Origin: Acidobacteriaceae bacterium
GTDB lineage: Bacteria > Acidobacteriota > Terriglobia > Terriglobales > Acidobacteriaceae
Reading direction: 5' to 3'
Length of the DNA stretch: 64,000 nucleotides
NCBI GenBank assembly: GCA_025462735.1
Contig: JAOAPC010000012.1
Span: forward strand, 1 to 64,000
The notes under the pieces are model-generated. The model saw only the letters and a program-made list of their open reading frames with translations, had not been told where the DNA came from and searched no databases. The position numbers and the translations under genes are program-made. Of this stretch, positions 42,607 to 50,627 are shown piece by piece (the stretch's first letter is position 1; each line of letters opens with the position of its first letter).

Positions 42607-44154
42607 TTAATTCCCAAACTCCCGAGCAAACTCTATCAAACTTCTTACCGCAATCCCGGATGGCCCTTTAGCGATCCAGGGCTTGTTGTCTTCCATCCAG
42701 GCGGTGCCGGCGATATCGAGATGGATCCAGGGAGTATCTTCAGCAAATTCTTTAAGGAACATGGCCGCTGTACTCGCTCCTCCCCATCGCCCGCCGGTAT
42801 TCATGATATCGGCGATATTCGACTTGATCTGCTCTTTGTATTCATCGTCAAGAGGCAAGCGCCACATTTTCTCTCCGGCTTCATTCAGCGCCTTGGCAAA
42901 CTTCTGGTACAAATTGTCGTCATTCGAAAAGATGCCCGCGTTGGTGTATCCGAGCGCGACCACGACTGCGCCGGTGAGCGTGGCGGCGTCGATAAGGTGC
43001 GTGCAGCCCAGCTGACGCGCATAACAAAGACCATCGGCCAGCACCAGGCGACCTTCAGCATCGGTATTGATAATTTCAATCGTCTTGCCCGACATTGCGA
43101 TTTGAATATCGCCGGGCTTTTGCGCCTTGCCGGAGGGCATGTTCTCGGTAGCGCAGACGATGCCAATCACTTTGACCTTGGGCTTGAGCTGGGCGATTGC
43201 CCGCATGGCGCCGATCATGGTGGCGCCGCCAGCCATGTCGTACTTCATCTTTTCCATGCCGTCAGCCGGCTTTATGGAAATTCCTCCAGTGTCGAAGGTG
43301 ATGCCTTTGCCAACCAAGCCCAGCACAGGTTTTTCGGGAGCTCCGGCGGGTTCGTAGCGCATGACGATCAAGGCGGGAGGCTCATCCGAGCCCTGGGCAA
43401 CACCCCAAAAGGCGCCCATCTTTAATTCCTTTATCTTGTCGGCGCCGTAGACTTCGCACTTGAGGCCGAATTCTTTGGACATCTCCTGTGCTCGCTTCGC
43501 CAATATGGTGGGCGTCATGCGGTTCGACGGTTCGTTGACTAATTCGCGCGTGAAATTTTGCGACTCGGCCACGATGCGGGCTTCCTCCATGGCGCGTTGC
43601 AAGCTGCTCTGGTTACCCGAAGCGACGACGGTGATCGAGTCAACTGTCTGATCCTTGCGATCACTCTTGTAAGTGTCAGGATCGAAATTTCCCACAATCG
43701 CGCCTTCCACGATTGCCTTGATCGCATCTTCGGCCGCGATCTGATCGGGAACGACAAATGCAAGGCTGCGAAGGTTGCGCGGTTTGAGCGCGCGCACGGC
43801 TGCCCCTGCAACCTTGCGCAACTCGGAAGGAGAAAAATTCCTGGCTTTGCCACCCCCAACCAGCAGCAGGCGTTTGGCGTTAAGTCCGGCAGGTTTGTGC
43901 AGCCAAGAAACCTCAAAGTTTTTGCCCGCGACATCGCCGGAGGAGATCAAATCGGCAGCGGCCTGCTGCACGGTTTTGTCGGAGGAGGAAACGAAAGCTT
44001 CGGCCTTGTCATTCTTGGGGCGATCGGTTTTCGAACGATCGTTTTTCGCAGGGGTATTATCGGCGCGATCGTTCTCGGCACGATCGAGTACGACCGCGAC
44101 CAGGCATTCGGTTTCAACTTGAGCAGCAGGAGAGAGAGAAAGTATTGTCTTCAT
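42607..44154 (-). CDS. pepA: Leucyl aminopeptidase (M17)
   Basis: A 515-aa cytosolic dimetal aminopeptidase. The N-terminal domain is followed by the catalytic M17 domain: GLVGKGITFDTGGISIKPAD, MKYDMAGGATMIGAMRAIA and the signature NTDAEGRLVLADGL, which carries zinc ligands and the catalytic Arg. Further on are HLIDAATLTGAVVVALG and ADIMNTGGRWGGASTAAMFL. It removes N-terminal residues from peptides. The N-terminal domain carries a short charged repeat (ENDRADNTPAKNDRSKTDR), coded by cgatcg-rich DNA, which looks like a local tandem expansion. Confidence 0.95.
   Translation of the reverse strand: MKTILSLSPAAQVETECLVAVVLDRAENDRADNTPAKNDRSKTDRPKNDKAEAFVSSSDKTVQQAAADLISSGDVAGKNFEVSWLHKPAGLNAKRLLLVGGGKARNFSPSELRKVAGAAVRALKPRNLRSLAFVVPDQIAAEDAIKAIVEGAIVGNFDPDTYKSDRKDQTVDSITVVASGNQSSLQRAMEEARIVAESQNFTRELVNEPSNRMTPTILAKRAQEMSKEFGLKCEVYGADKIKELKMGAFWGVAQGSDEPPALIVMRYEPAGAPEKPVLGLVGKGITFDTGGISIKPADGMEKMKYDMAGGATMIGAMRAIAQLKPKVKVIGIVCATENMPSGKAQKPGDIQIAMSGKTIEIINTDAEGRLVLADGLCYARQLGCTHLIDAATLTGAVVVALGYTNAGIFSNDDNLYQKFAKALNEAGEKMWRLPLDDEYKEQIKSNIADIMNTGGRWGGASTAAMFLKEFAEDTPWIHLDIAGTAWMEDNKPWIAKGPSGIAVRSLIEFAREFGN
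43990..44095. repeat. Local cgatcgtt/cgatcgg tandem-like tract in pepA
   Basis: The segment repeats gcgatcg, acgatcg and ccgatcg-like words (ggggcgatcggttttcgaac, gatcgtttttcgcaggggta, tcggcgcgatcgttctcggc) and codes the charged stretch DRAENDRADN...KNDRSKTDRPKNDKA in the N-terminal domain of PepA. The repetition implies slippage-based expansion. Confidence 0.5.
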
Positions 44155-44415
44155 GAGGATGAAGTAACAGTATGAGAGGCGGGGAGGGAATTACGCAACT
44201 GCGGTTCTCGGAGAGCAGCGCAAAGGGGCGTCGCCGATGAAGGTTCTCAGCGATAGTCTTGCGTGTTCTTTGCATTTCAATACCGAATTTGCGCTCAAGT
44301 TCCAATTCGAAACGGAGGGCTGGATTTTTGCTCCGAGGTCAAAGCAAAGCTGTTATATTTGTCAAAATCCCGACCACTGACCCCAGACCACTGGCCACAG
44401 ATTTAAGGAGCTCTC

Positions 44416-44889
44416 ATGGCAGGAAAAAGCGTCAACAAAGTTACTCTGCTCGGCAATCTCGGCAAAGACCCCGAGGTTAAATACACGCCACAAGGCACTG
44501 CTGTTGCCAAGCTGGCGCTGGCTACGAACGAGCGCTACAAGGACAAAGAAGGCCAGTGGCAGGACCGCACCGAATGGCACAACGTGGTTTTGTGGCAACG
44601 GTTGGCGGAGATCGCCGGTGAGTATTTGAAAAAAGGCAGCAAAGTCTACATCGAAGGCAAGCTGCAGACCCGGTCCTGGGAAGACAAGCAGACCAACCAG
44701 AAGCGTTACATGACCGAAGTTGTGGCCAATGACCTAGTTCTGCTCGGCGGACGCGGCGAAGGCGGCGACTCAGGCGGATATTCGCGCGGCGCGGCGTCTG
44801 GGAATAATAATTTCGACCAGCGTACTCCTGAGCCCGAGCCAGCAGTGGCCGCGTCGAGTCCGATCAGCGACGAAGATATTCCGTTTTGA
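44416..44889 (+). CDS. ssb: Single-stranded DNA-binding protein
   Basis: A 157-aa SSB. An N-terminal OB-fold ([60 protein letters not shown]) is followed by a Gly/Ser/Asn-rich linker and the acidic C-terminal tip SDEDIPF that recruits replication and repair partners. AAGGAG precedes the ATG closely. A small GC hairpin (44895-44911) without a T-run follows the stop. The pterin dehydratase gene starts 53 bases downstream. Confidence 0.97.
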   Translation: MAGKSVNKVTLLGNLGKDPEVKYTPQGTAVAKLALATNERYKDKEGQWQDRTEWHNVVLWQRLAEIAGEYLKKGSKVYIEGKLQTRSWEDKQTNQKRYMTEVVANDLVLLGGRGEGGDSGGYSRGAASGNNNFDQRTPEPEPAVAASSPISDEDIPF

Positions 44890-44894
44890 TTCCT

Positions 44895-44911
44895 CCGGAC
44901 GAGGCGTCCGG
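44895..44911. repeat. 7-bp palindrome after ssb
   Basis: CCGGACG agg CGTCCGG, followed by ggctc. Similar to the palindrome coded inside metG (36933-36952). No T-run, so not a standard terminator. Confidence 0.5.
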
Positions 44912-44942
44912 GGCTCAGCAGTGGAGCTAATGGACAAGATCC

Positions 44943-45281
44943 ATGTCTGAACTTGCCAGCAAGACTTGCGTGCCGTGCCGTGGCGGAGTGCCTCCGCTCA
45001 AGGGACAGGAACTCGCTGACATTCACAAGCGGATTCCCCAATGGGCGCATTGGAAGATCGTCAATGAGCACCACATCACGCGCGCATTTACCTTCCCGGA
45101 TTTCAAGCAGGCTTTGGATTTTGTGAACCTCGTCGGTGACGTTGCAGAGGCGCAGGGACATCATCCCGACATCCTGCTGACCTGGGGCAAAGTCGAAATT
45201 ACTCTGTGGACGCACAAGGTCGATGGCCTTACCGAAAGTGATTTAATCATGGCGGCCAAAATCGACGGCCTATCTTACTGA
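44943..45281 (+). CDS. phhB: Pterin-4a-carbinolamine dehydratase
   Basis: A 112-aa PCD/DCoH protein that recycles the pterin cofactor of aromatic hydroxylases by dehydrating the 4a-carbinolamine. The typical core is DFVNLVGDVAEAQGHHPDIL, with the catalytic His residues in EAQGHHPD, followed by VEITLWTHKVDGLTESDLIM. The N-terminal part, ELASKTCVPCRGGVPPLKG, is a common extension. No phenylalanine hydroxylase is adjacent. Its last ten or so codons were copied in a tandem duplication (see 46241). Confidence 0.93.
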   Translation: MSELASKTCVPCRGGVPPLKGQELADIHKRIPQWAHWKIVNEHHITRAFTFPDFKQALDFVNLVGDVAEAQGHHPDILLTWGKVEITLWTHKVDGLTESDLIMAAKIDGLSY

Positions 45282-45335
45282 CAATACAGTATTTACCTGA
45301 TAACGAGAGCCGCCCATTAATATGCAGAAACTTGC
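45258..45335. repeat. Direct repeat, copy 1: end of phhB plus spacer
   Basis: Runs from aaaatcgacggcctatctta (the last codons of phhB) through acagtatttacctgataacg and tatgcagaaacttgc. Copy 2 lies at 46241-46317, about 983 bases downstream, with roughly 10 differences by eye. Confidence 0.85.
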
Positions 45336-45489
45336 ACTTGTTTATTAAGTGCTAACGTGAGTACCTCTGAAGTCGAGTGGAACATCACTGAATTGTGTAA
45401 CATACATTTTCGACGGGCTTCCTGCCATTTGGTCTCTCACGTGCGCCTTCCTCTAGCGTTTCCGAATCAATCCCCGGAGGAGGAACACC

Positions 45490-46230
45490 GTGCGCCCTCT
45501 CGTTTCAAGGTTTTCCATTCCAGTTCTTATCGTCGTCGCGGTCTTCGTCGCCGGCCAATCAAGTTCTGCCACCACCCTACCCCTTGACCTCGCGACTCTA
45601 TCCGGAGTCGCGCAGATTGGGACGGTCACGACAACTCAAGTGGGCGGAAACGTCCGGGTCACGATTAGGCTCAATTCCGGATACCTGCTCCCAACCGACG
45701 ACGGCTATCTGATGTTTAATACGAGCGGAAGCCTGAGGCTGACCAAGACATCACTTGGCGGATTTAGCATTTCCAAAATGAGCGACAAACTCACCTACGT
45801 TACAACGATCGGTGGATTCACATTTACCGATATCTTCAAGATCGACACGGGCGAGGGAGGCGAAAAAAGGGAACACTCGTCTTCAGGCCGTGACAACCAC
45901 GACAAGGACGACCGATCCGCCGATGGCGATGACGACAAACGAAAGGGGAAACACCACCACCACGATTCCGACGACCAGATATTGCTCTCGACCCTGACGT
46001 TCACAATTCTGAATGCGAATGTTAACCAGCTAACAGGCTTCGGGGTGCAATTCTGCGTAGTGGATGAGAGCAGCTGTGGCAAGACCGGATTTGCAAAGAC
46101 CAGCGTACCTAGCGTCCCAGAGCCGGGCACTTTGGTGCTCCTCGGCACCGGTCTGGTAGGCCTTGCCAGCGTGGCTCGCCGCTCCGTGCGTAGACGCGCA
46201 AGATCGATGGCCGCATCCAGAATGATTTGA
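45490..46230 (+). CDS. PEP-CTERM sorting-domain protein with acidic/His-rich insert
   Basis: A 246-aa exported protein. After a signal peptide (RFSIPVLIVVAVFVAGQSSSA) it has a beta-rich domain (AQIGTVTTTQVGGNVRVTI, LNSGYLLPTDDGYLMFNTSG), a 40-residue insert of Asp, Lys, Arg and His (including GKHHHHDSDD), a QFCVVDESSCGKTGF block and a C-terminal PEP-CTERM anchor (VPEPGTLVLLGTGLVGLASV then a basic tail). Such proteins are usually exosortase-processed and surface-exposed. GGAGGAGG precedes the GTG start. It is a tandem paralogue of the next gene; the charged insert is absent there. Confidence 0.85.
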   Translation: MRPLVSRFSIPVLIVVAVFVAGQSSSATTLPLDLATLSGVAQIGTVTTTQVGGNVRVTIRLNSGYLLPTDDGYLMFNTSGSLRLTKTSLGGFSISKMSDKLTYVTTIGGFTFTDIFKIDTGEGGEKREHSSSGRDNHDKDDRSADGDDDKRKGKHHHHDSDDQILLSTLTFTILNANVNQLTGFGVQFCVVDESSCGKTGFAKTSVPSVPEPGTLVLLGTGLVGLASVARRSVRRRARSMAASRMI

Positions 46231-46240
46231 TGTGGTCCCT

Positions 46241-46317
46241 AAAATCGACGCCTTATATTACTGAGAATACAGGATTTACCTGATAACTAGAGCCGCACAT
46301 AATATGCAGAAACTTGC
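46241..46317. repeat. Direct repeat, copy 2: phhB end remnant plus spacer
   Basis: aaaatcgacgccttatatta ctgagaatacaggatttacc tgataactagagccgcac then aatatgcagaaacttgc. It reads KIDALYY-stop, a decayed copy of the phhB C-terminus, and starts 10 bases after the first PEP-CTERM gene. It marks the join of a tandem duplication. Confidence 0.85.
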
Positions 46318-46474
46318 GTGTTCTTGCCTCTGAGAAGTCTAATGGCGTTTCCCTCACGCAGTAACCCCTGTTAATGCAGTTACTTACAGAAAGGCTTCTG
46401 GCTGGCTTGACTGGCCACTGCCGTGCTGAGTTGTTCTTTGTAGTACAAAAACTCCGGTCCCAGAGGATCCTACT

Positions 46475-47107
46475 GTGCGCCTCACAAGTCTCAAAATCTC
46501 AATTCTCTCCCTTGTTGTAGTGCTCGGCTTAGCTCTGGCCCCAAGCGCTTCAGCCGATTCATTCACCTTCAATCTCACCTCCAACAATCTTGGCATCGCC
46601 GGATCGGTGGGAACTGTGACAATTTCGGACACCGGTGTCAGCGGTCAGGTAAAGGTTACGATTGCCATGAATTCAGGGTTTTCCTTGAAGTTAAGCGGAG
46701 GCGATGTGGCGTTGAATGGAGCCTCGGGCCTTTCTCTTGCCGCGGTAAGCCAATTGACAGCCGACGCGAGCACCGGGTTGCAATTTGACCACCTGAAGAC
46801 GACTCAGAACGTGAGCCAGTTTGGAACGTTTGCCTTCGACTTCACCAATGTCAAAGGTCAGCCCCATGGTGTAGTGAGTGCCAATACAATGACGTTCCTG
46901 CTTACGTCCACCGGCCTTACCGCAAGCCAGTTCACCGGGGTCAGTATTCACTTCTGCACGGCCTCTGGTGCGAACTGCGGTCCGCAAACTGGGTTCGCCT
47001 ACGGTACGCCTGAGACTCCGACTGTTCCTGAACCTGGCACGCTAGGCTTGCTAGGAACCGGGCTGGTAGGAATTGCAGGTGTCGTGCGCCGCCGCTTGTC
47101 GCTTTAA
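46475..47107 (+). CDS. PEP-CTERM sorting-domain protein
   Basis: A 210-aa exported protein with signal peptide (ISILSLVVVLGLALAPSASA), a beta-rich domain (GSVGTVTISDTGVSGQVKVT, MNSGFSLKLSGGDVALNG), FTGVSIHFCTASGANCG and a PEP-CTERM anchor (VPEPGTLGLLGTGLVGIAG, then basic RRRLSL). It aligns along its length with the previous gene apart from that gene's charged insert, so the pair are tandem paralogues. The start is GTG with AGAGGA upstream. A strong terminator follows. Role unknown; surface or matrix protein by analogy. Confidence 0.86.
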   Translation: MRLTSLKISILSLVVVLGLALAPSASADSFTFNLTSNNLGIAGSVGTVTISDTGVSGQVKVTIAMNSGFSLKLSGGDVALNGASGLSLAAVSQLTADASTGLQFDHLKTTQNVSQFGTFAFDFTNVKGQPHGVVSANTMTFLLTSTGLTASQFTGVSIHFCTASGANCGPQTGFAYGTPETPTVPEPGTLGLLGTGLVGIAGVVRRRLSL

Positions 47108-47132
47108 TCGCCTGATCAATCCTCTTCTGCAA

Positions 47133-47162
47133 CCCCCGGAGAAAATTCCGGGGGCTTTTTAA
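47133..47162 (+). terminator. Rho-independent terminator after the PEP-CTERM pair
   Basis: CCCCCGGA gaaaat TCCGGGGG followed by cTTTTTaat. Perfect 8-bp stem, 25 bases past the stop at 47107. Confidence 0.93.
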
Positions 47163-47196
47163 TTTCCGGAAAGTCTGGGTAACGATGCAAGACCGG

Positions 47197-48243
47197 TCAG
47201 GCTTTGCGGCCGAGCTTCTGCTTTAGATCTTCCTCGATCTGCTGGCCGTGGAAACGGCCGTTTTCAATAAAGATCTCGTTGGTTCGTGATCCTGCAACGA
47301 TCACTCCGGCTACATAAATGCCTGGCACGTTACTCTCGAGGGTGACTGGATCGCACACTGGCCTGCACTGATCGGTTGAGAGTTCGATGCCCATCGCACG
47401 CAAGAAATCGTAATCCGGATGGTATCCGGTCAGCGCAAATACGAAATCGTTTTTGATTCGCAGCTCGCCGTCGGGCGTTTGCAATACCACGTGGTCGGGC
47501 GCAATCTCCTGCACGCTGGTGTTGAAGTAGGCGGTGATCTCGCCGTTTTTGATTCGGTTTTCAATGTCCGGCAAAATCCAATATTTGACGTGCGCGTGCA
47601 TCTTAGGTCCGCGATGAACCAAGCTCACACGCGCGCCGTGCCGCCAAAGGTCCAGCGCCGAAATCGCCGCGGAGTTCTTGCCGCCGACCACCAGCACATC
47701 GTTGTCGAAGTAGGGATGCGGTTCGCGGTAGTAGTGAAAAACTTTGGGTAGGTCCTCTCCTGGAACGCGTAGCAGGTTAGCGCGGTCGTAATATCCGGTT
47801 GCGACGATCACCTTGCGACAAGCGTAGTCGTAAACGCCACCCAGCCGGTCACAGGTGGTGATGTGGAAATCGTTGTCAGCGCCCGTGACCGTCTCTACAC
47901 GCTGGTACTGCCGCACATCCAGCTTGTAGTGCTCGGCGACTTTGCGGTAGTACTCGAGGGCTTCCGGCCGGTTTGGTTTCGGGTTCGCGGTGCTGAAAGG
48001 GATGTCGCCAATCTCCAGCAGTTCCGGCGTAGTGAAAAAAATCATGTTCGCCGGATAGTGGAAGATGGAATTTACCAGGCACCCCTTGTCAAGAGTAATC
48101 ACCTTGAAGCCAGACCGCTGCGCCTCAATGGCGCATGCCAAACCTGTTGGTCCGGCACCGAGCACGATCACATCGGCCTGCATACTCGGACGGGGCCGCT
48201 GTTGTGGTTTAGGCAGCGTGTCTGGAATTAACTTGGTGGACAA
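47197..48243 (-). CDS. ypdA: YpdA family NAD(P)-dependent flavoprotein (putative bacillithiol disulfide reductase)
   Basis: A 348-aa single-domain flavoprotein. FAD-binding VIVLGAGPTGLACAIEAQRS, the family-typical KGCLVNSIFHYPANMIFFTT, the NAD(P)-binding VLVVGGKNSAAISALDL and FALTGYHPDYDFLRAMGIEL, then GIYVAGVIVAGSRTNEIFIE. YpdA enzymes recycle bacillithiol disulfide in Firmicutes and related bacteria. The gene implies a bacillithiol-type redox buffer here, but no bshA/B/C is in view. The TTG at 48243 is supported by AGGAC; an internal ATG (48183) at the start of the Rossmann motif is the alternative. Confidence 0.85.
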   Translation of the reverse strand: MSTKLIPDTLPKPQQRPRPSMQADVIVLGAGPTGLACAIEAQRSGFKVITLDKGCLVNSIFHYPANMIFFTTPELLEIGDIPFSTANPKPNRPEALEYYRKVAEHYKLDVRQYQRVETVTGADNDFHITTCDRLGGVYDYACRKVIVATGYYDRANLLRVPGEDLPKVFHYYREPHPYFDNDVLVVGGKNSAAISALDLWRHGARVSLVHRGPKMHAHVKYWILPDIENRIKNGEITAYFNTSVQEIAPDHVVLQTPDGELRIKNDFVFALTGYHPDYDFLRAMGIELSTDQCRPVCDPVTLESNVPGIYVAGVIVAGSRTNEIFIENGRFHGQQIEEDLKQKLGRKA

Positions 48244-48419
48244 GGCTGTTGTCCTGAGAGGGCAGATGCCGTTTGAGGATTGTCGATTCTAGCACGCGAA
48301 CTTAAAAAGCGGTTTTCGTCCGCATTGCTGCTTCGTTTAGTGCAGGCCATGGGCCGTCACTGGTTTGCGCCTAGCATTGGTAACCGGTTGCTATAATTTT
48401 TGGTTCGCAGGAGCACTTC

Positions 48420-49871
48420 ATGGCCACGCTGACGCAATCCGCGACCCGCACTGAAAAAGATTCTCTCGGCACCAAGGAGATTCCGGCTGAGGTTTATTAC
48501 GGAATCCAGACTGCTCGGGCGGTGGAGAATTATCCAATCTCCGGAATGCGCGCGCATCCTTCTCTGATTCACGCGTTCGGAATGGTGAAAGATGCGGCGG
48601 CCGAGGCAAATCGCGAACTGGGATTGATCGACGAAAAGATCGCGAATGCGATTATTCAGGCAGCAAAGGAAGTCGCAGAGGGCAAGTGGGACCGGGAATT
48701 TGTAGTGGATGTGTTCCAGGCGGGCGCCGGCGTCAGCTTTCACATGAACACTAATGAAGTGATCGCGAATCGGGCTATTAAGATTCTTGGCGGGGTGCTT
48801 GGCGATTATTCGAAAGCCCATCCTAATGATCATGTGAATTACGGCCAGAGCACCAACGATGTCTTCCCAACGGGAATGCGGCTAGCTACGCTGCTCGAAC
48901 TGGAAAAGTTATACCCAGTGCTGGATTCGCTTGTCACAGCGCTTGAGAAAAAAGGAAAAGAGTTTCACGACATTTTGAAGTCGGGCCGCACCCACATGCA
49001 GGATGCGGTGCCAATGCGATTGGGGCAGGAGTTTACGGCATATGCGGGTGCGATCCGGCGGGCGAAAGACGCGATCCGATCGAGTGCCGAATTGCTTCGC
49101 GAACTTGGGCTTGGGGGATCAGCGGTCGGCACGGGAATCAATACGCACCCTGACTATCGCGAAACGGCGATTAAGAACCTGGCGCGAATTTCTGGACAGA
49201 AACTTGTCGCTGTAGACGATATGCGCTATGCCATGCAATCGAACCTGGCAATGACGGCGGTGTCGTCGGCGTTGCGCAATCTGGCGCTGGAGGTGATTCG
49301 GATCTCGAATGACCTGCGGCTTCTCGCATCCGGCCCAAACACGGGATTTGCCGAGATTAATCTGCCTGCTCTGCAGCCGGGATCCTCGATTATGCCCGGG
49401 AAGATTAATCCCGTGATCCCTGAACTCGCGGCCATGGTGTCATTTCAAGTGGTCGGCAACGATGTGGCGGTCGCGATGGCGGTGCAGGCGGGACAGCTTG
49501 AACTGAATGTCATGATGCCGACCATGGCATATAGCGTCTTGCAGTCGATCACCATCCTCACCAACATGCTGCGCCAGTTCACGGATAAATGCGTAGCGGG
49601 CATCACGGCGAATGAGCAGCGCTGCAATTTCTACGCGCAGGCGACGGTGTCGCTGGCGACCGCACTGAACCCGTATATCGGATATGCGAAAGCTGCCGAG
49701 ATCGCGAAAGAAGCCGTAGCTACCGGACGGTCCATCATTGAGATTGCCCGCGAAAAGAAATTACTTAGCGAGCAGGAGATCAACGAAATCCTCGACCCGG
49801 TGCGCATGACTGAGCCGGTGCGCCCGCTGGATGCGGCCAAGAAGCGCGAAGAAATCAAGGGGAAGAACTAG
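48420..49871 (+). CDS. aspA: Aspartate ammonia-lyase
   Basis: A 483-aa member of the aspartase/fumarase superfamily that converts L-aspartate to fumarate plus ammonia. The family regions are AEVYYGIQTARAVENYPISG, NYGQSTNDVFPT, SGRTHMQDAVPMRLGQEF and the catalytic loop PGSSIMPGKINPVIPE, whose PVIPE ending favours aspartase over class II fumarase (which has PTQ). The Gly in MPGK is more fumarase-like, so fumarase activity is not excluded. AGGAG lies just upstream of the ATG. A single gene, read divergently from ypdA. Confidence 0.9.
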   Translation: MATLTQSATRTEKDSLGTKEIPAEVYYGIQTARAVENYPISGMRAHPSLIHAFGMVKDAAAEANRELGLIDEKIANAIIQAAKEVAEGKWDREFVVDVFQAGAGVSFHMNTNEVIANRAIKILGGVLGDYSKAHPNDHVNYGQSTNDVFPTGMRLATLLELEKLYPVLDSLVTALEKKGKEFHDILKSGRTHMQDAVPMRLGQEFTAYAGAIRRAKDAIRSSAELLRELGLGGSAVGTGINTHPDYRETAIKNLARISGQKLVAVDDMRYAMQSNLAMTAVSSALRNLALEVIRISNDLRLLASGPNTGFAEINLPALQPGSSIMPGKINPVIPELAAMVSFQVVGNDVAVAMAVQAGQLELNVMMPTMAYSVLQSITILTNMLRQFTDKCVAGITANEQRCNFYAQATVSLATALNPYIGYAKAAEIAKEAVATGRSIIEIAREKKLLSEQEINEILDPVRMTEPVRPLDAAKKREEIKGKN

Positions 49872-49930
49872 TTTTGACCACCTGCTCGACGGAGTAGCGA
49901 GTTGCGCAGGAATCCTGTACAACATGGTCT

Positions 49931-50215
49931 ATGGTGGAAACCAGCTACAGTAGTTTGCGCGCAAATCTGGCATCGGTATTGGATCGCGTAGTTAATGACG
50001 GCGAGGTGGTCATTGTGCGCCGGAAACGTGGTAAGCCTATTGCCATGATTCCCGCCGACGAACTTTCCGGGCTACTGGAAACTGCCCACTTGCTGCGCTC
50101 TCCGAAGAACGCTGAACGGCTCCTAAAGGCTTTGCAGAGCTCAAAACGAGGCAGAGGCAAGCCTCAATCTGTCGATAAACTGCGTATCGAGATGGGTCTT
50201 GCAGGCTTGCGTTGA
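49931..50215 (+). CDS. Antitoxin of the Phd/YefM family
   Basis: A 94-aa antitoxin. The N-terminal Phd/YefM DNA-binding fold is visible as SYSSLRANLASVLDRVVNDG followed by EVVIVRRKRGKPIAMIPADE; a helical C-terminal part (LLETAHLLRSPKNAERLLKA) would wrap the toxin. It normally binds and neutralises a YoeB/Txe RNase and represses its own operon. Its TGA overlaps a TTG that would start the toxin (TTGA). The toxin is a pseudogene, so this antitoxin is an orphan unless it protects against a related toxin elsewhere. Confidence 0.88.
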   Translation: MVETSYSSLRANLASVLDRVVNDGEVVIVRRKRGKPIAMIPADELSGLLETAHLLRSPKNAERLLKALQSSKRGRGKPQSVDKLRIEMGLAGLR

Positions 50216-50470
50216 AATACAATCCGTCTTTCTGCCATAGTTTCTTGAGACCTACGTTCTTGGATCGAAACTGACAGCCGCATAGCGCTCCGGGTCTTAG
50301 ATTTGATCGAAGCTGTTCTGCGTGGTCCTTTTGATGGAATCGGGAAACCGGAGCCGCTGAAGTACGTCCTGGCGGGCTGCTGGTCGCGTCGCATCACCAA
50401 GGAGCACCGTCTTGTATATCGTGTCGCCGGGACGCGTATCGACTTCCTTCAGGCGAAATATCACTACTAA
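50212..50470 (+). pseudogene. YoeB/Txe family toxin, inactivated near its N-terminus
   Basis: The last 69 codons (from 50261) are a complete YoeB-like C-terminus: WIETDSRIALRVLDLIEAVL, GPFDGIGKPEPLK, WSRRITKEHRLVYRV and the terminal KYHY. Upstream the gene is broken. TTG AAA TAC starts M-K-Y, then the frame shifts. VFLP-TAG-FLE follows in a second frame, where family members have VFHPEFLE. One base is then missing (GAG-ACC instead of GAG-GAC) before DLRSW. So there are two indels and one nonsense codon within 16 codons. The intact domain would be an mRNA interferase cutting at the ribosomal A site. It is almost certainly inactive. Confidence 0.85.
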
Positions 50471-50505
50471 CCAATTTCTCTTATGTAGCGATTAGGTTGA
50501 GTGCA

Positions 50506-50534
50506 GCCCCTGCAGCCGGGGAGCCAGCAGGGGC
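50506..50534. repeat. GCCCCTGC/GCAGGGGC inverted repeat after the toxin pseudogene
   Basis: 8-bp arms with a 13-base loop, 35 bases after the toxin stop. The same arms in the opposite orientation occur at 21676-21697. The gap 50471-50627 has no gene. Confidence 0.6.
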
Positions 50535-50627
50535 CTGATTCCGGCGAGAAGGGTCTCATCGACCCGCCGGCATCCGTGTGTGAATACGCCGAAGCGGGAC
50601 CGGAAGTTCAATGCGGGGTTTGCGCCA

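Noticed and set aside
42571-43425. A 284-aa plus-strand frame.
   Set aside because: It lies antisense within pepA, which carries all M17 motifs.
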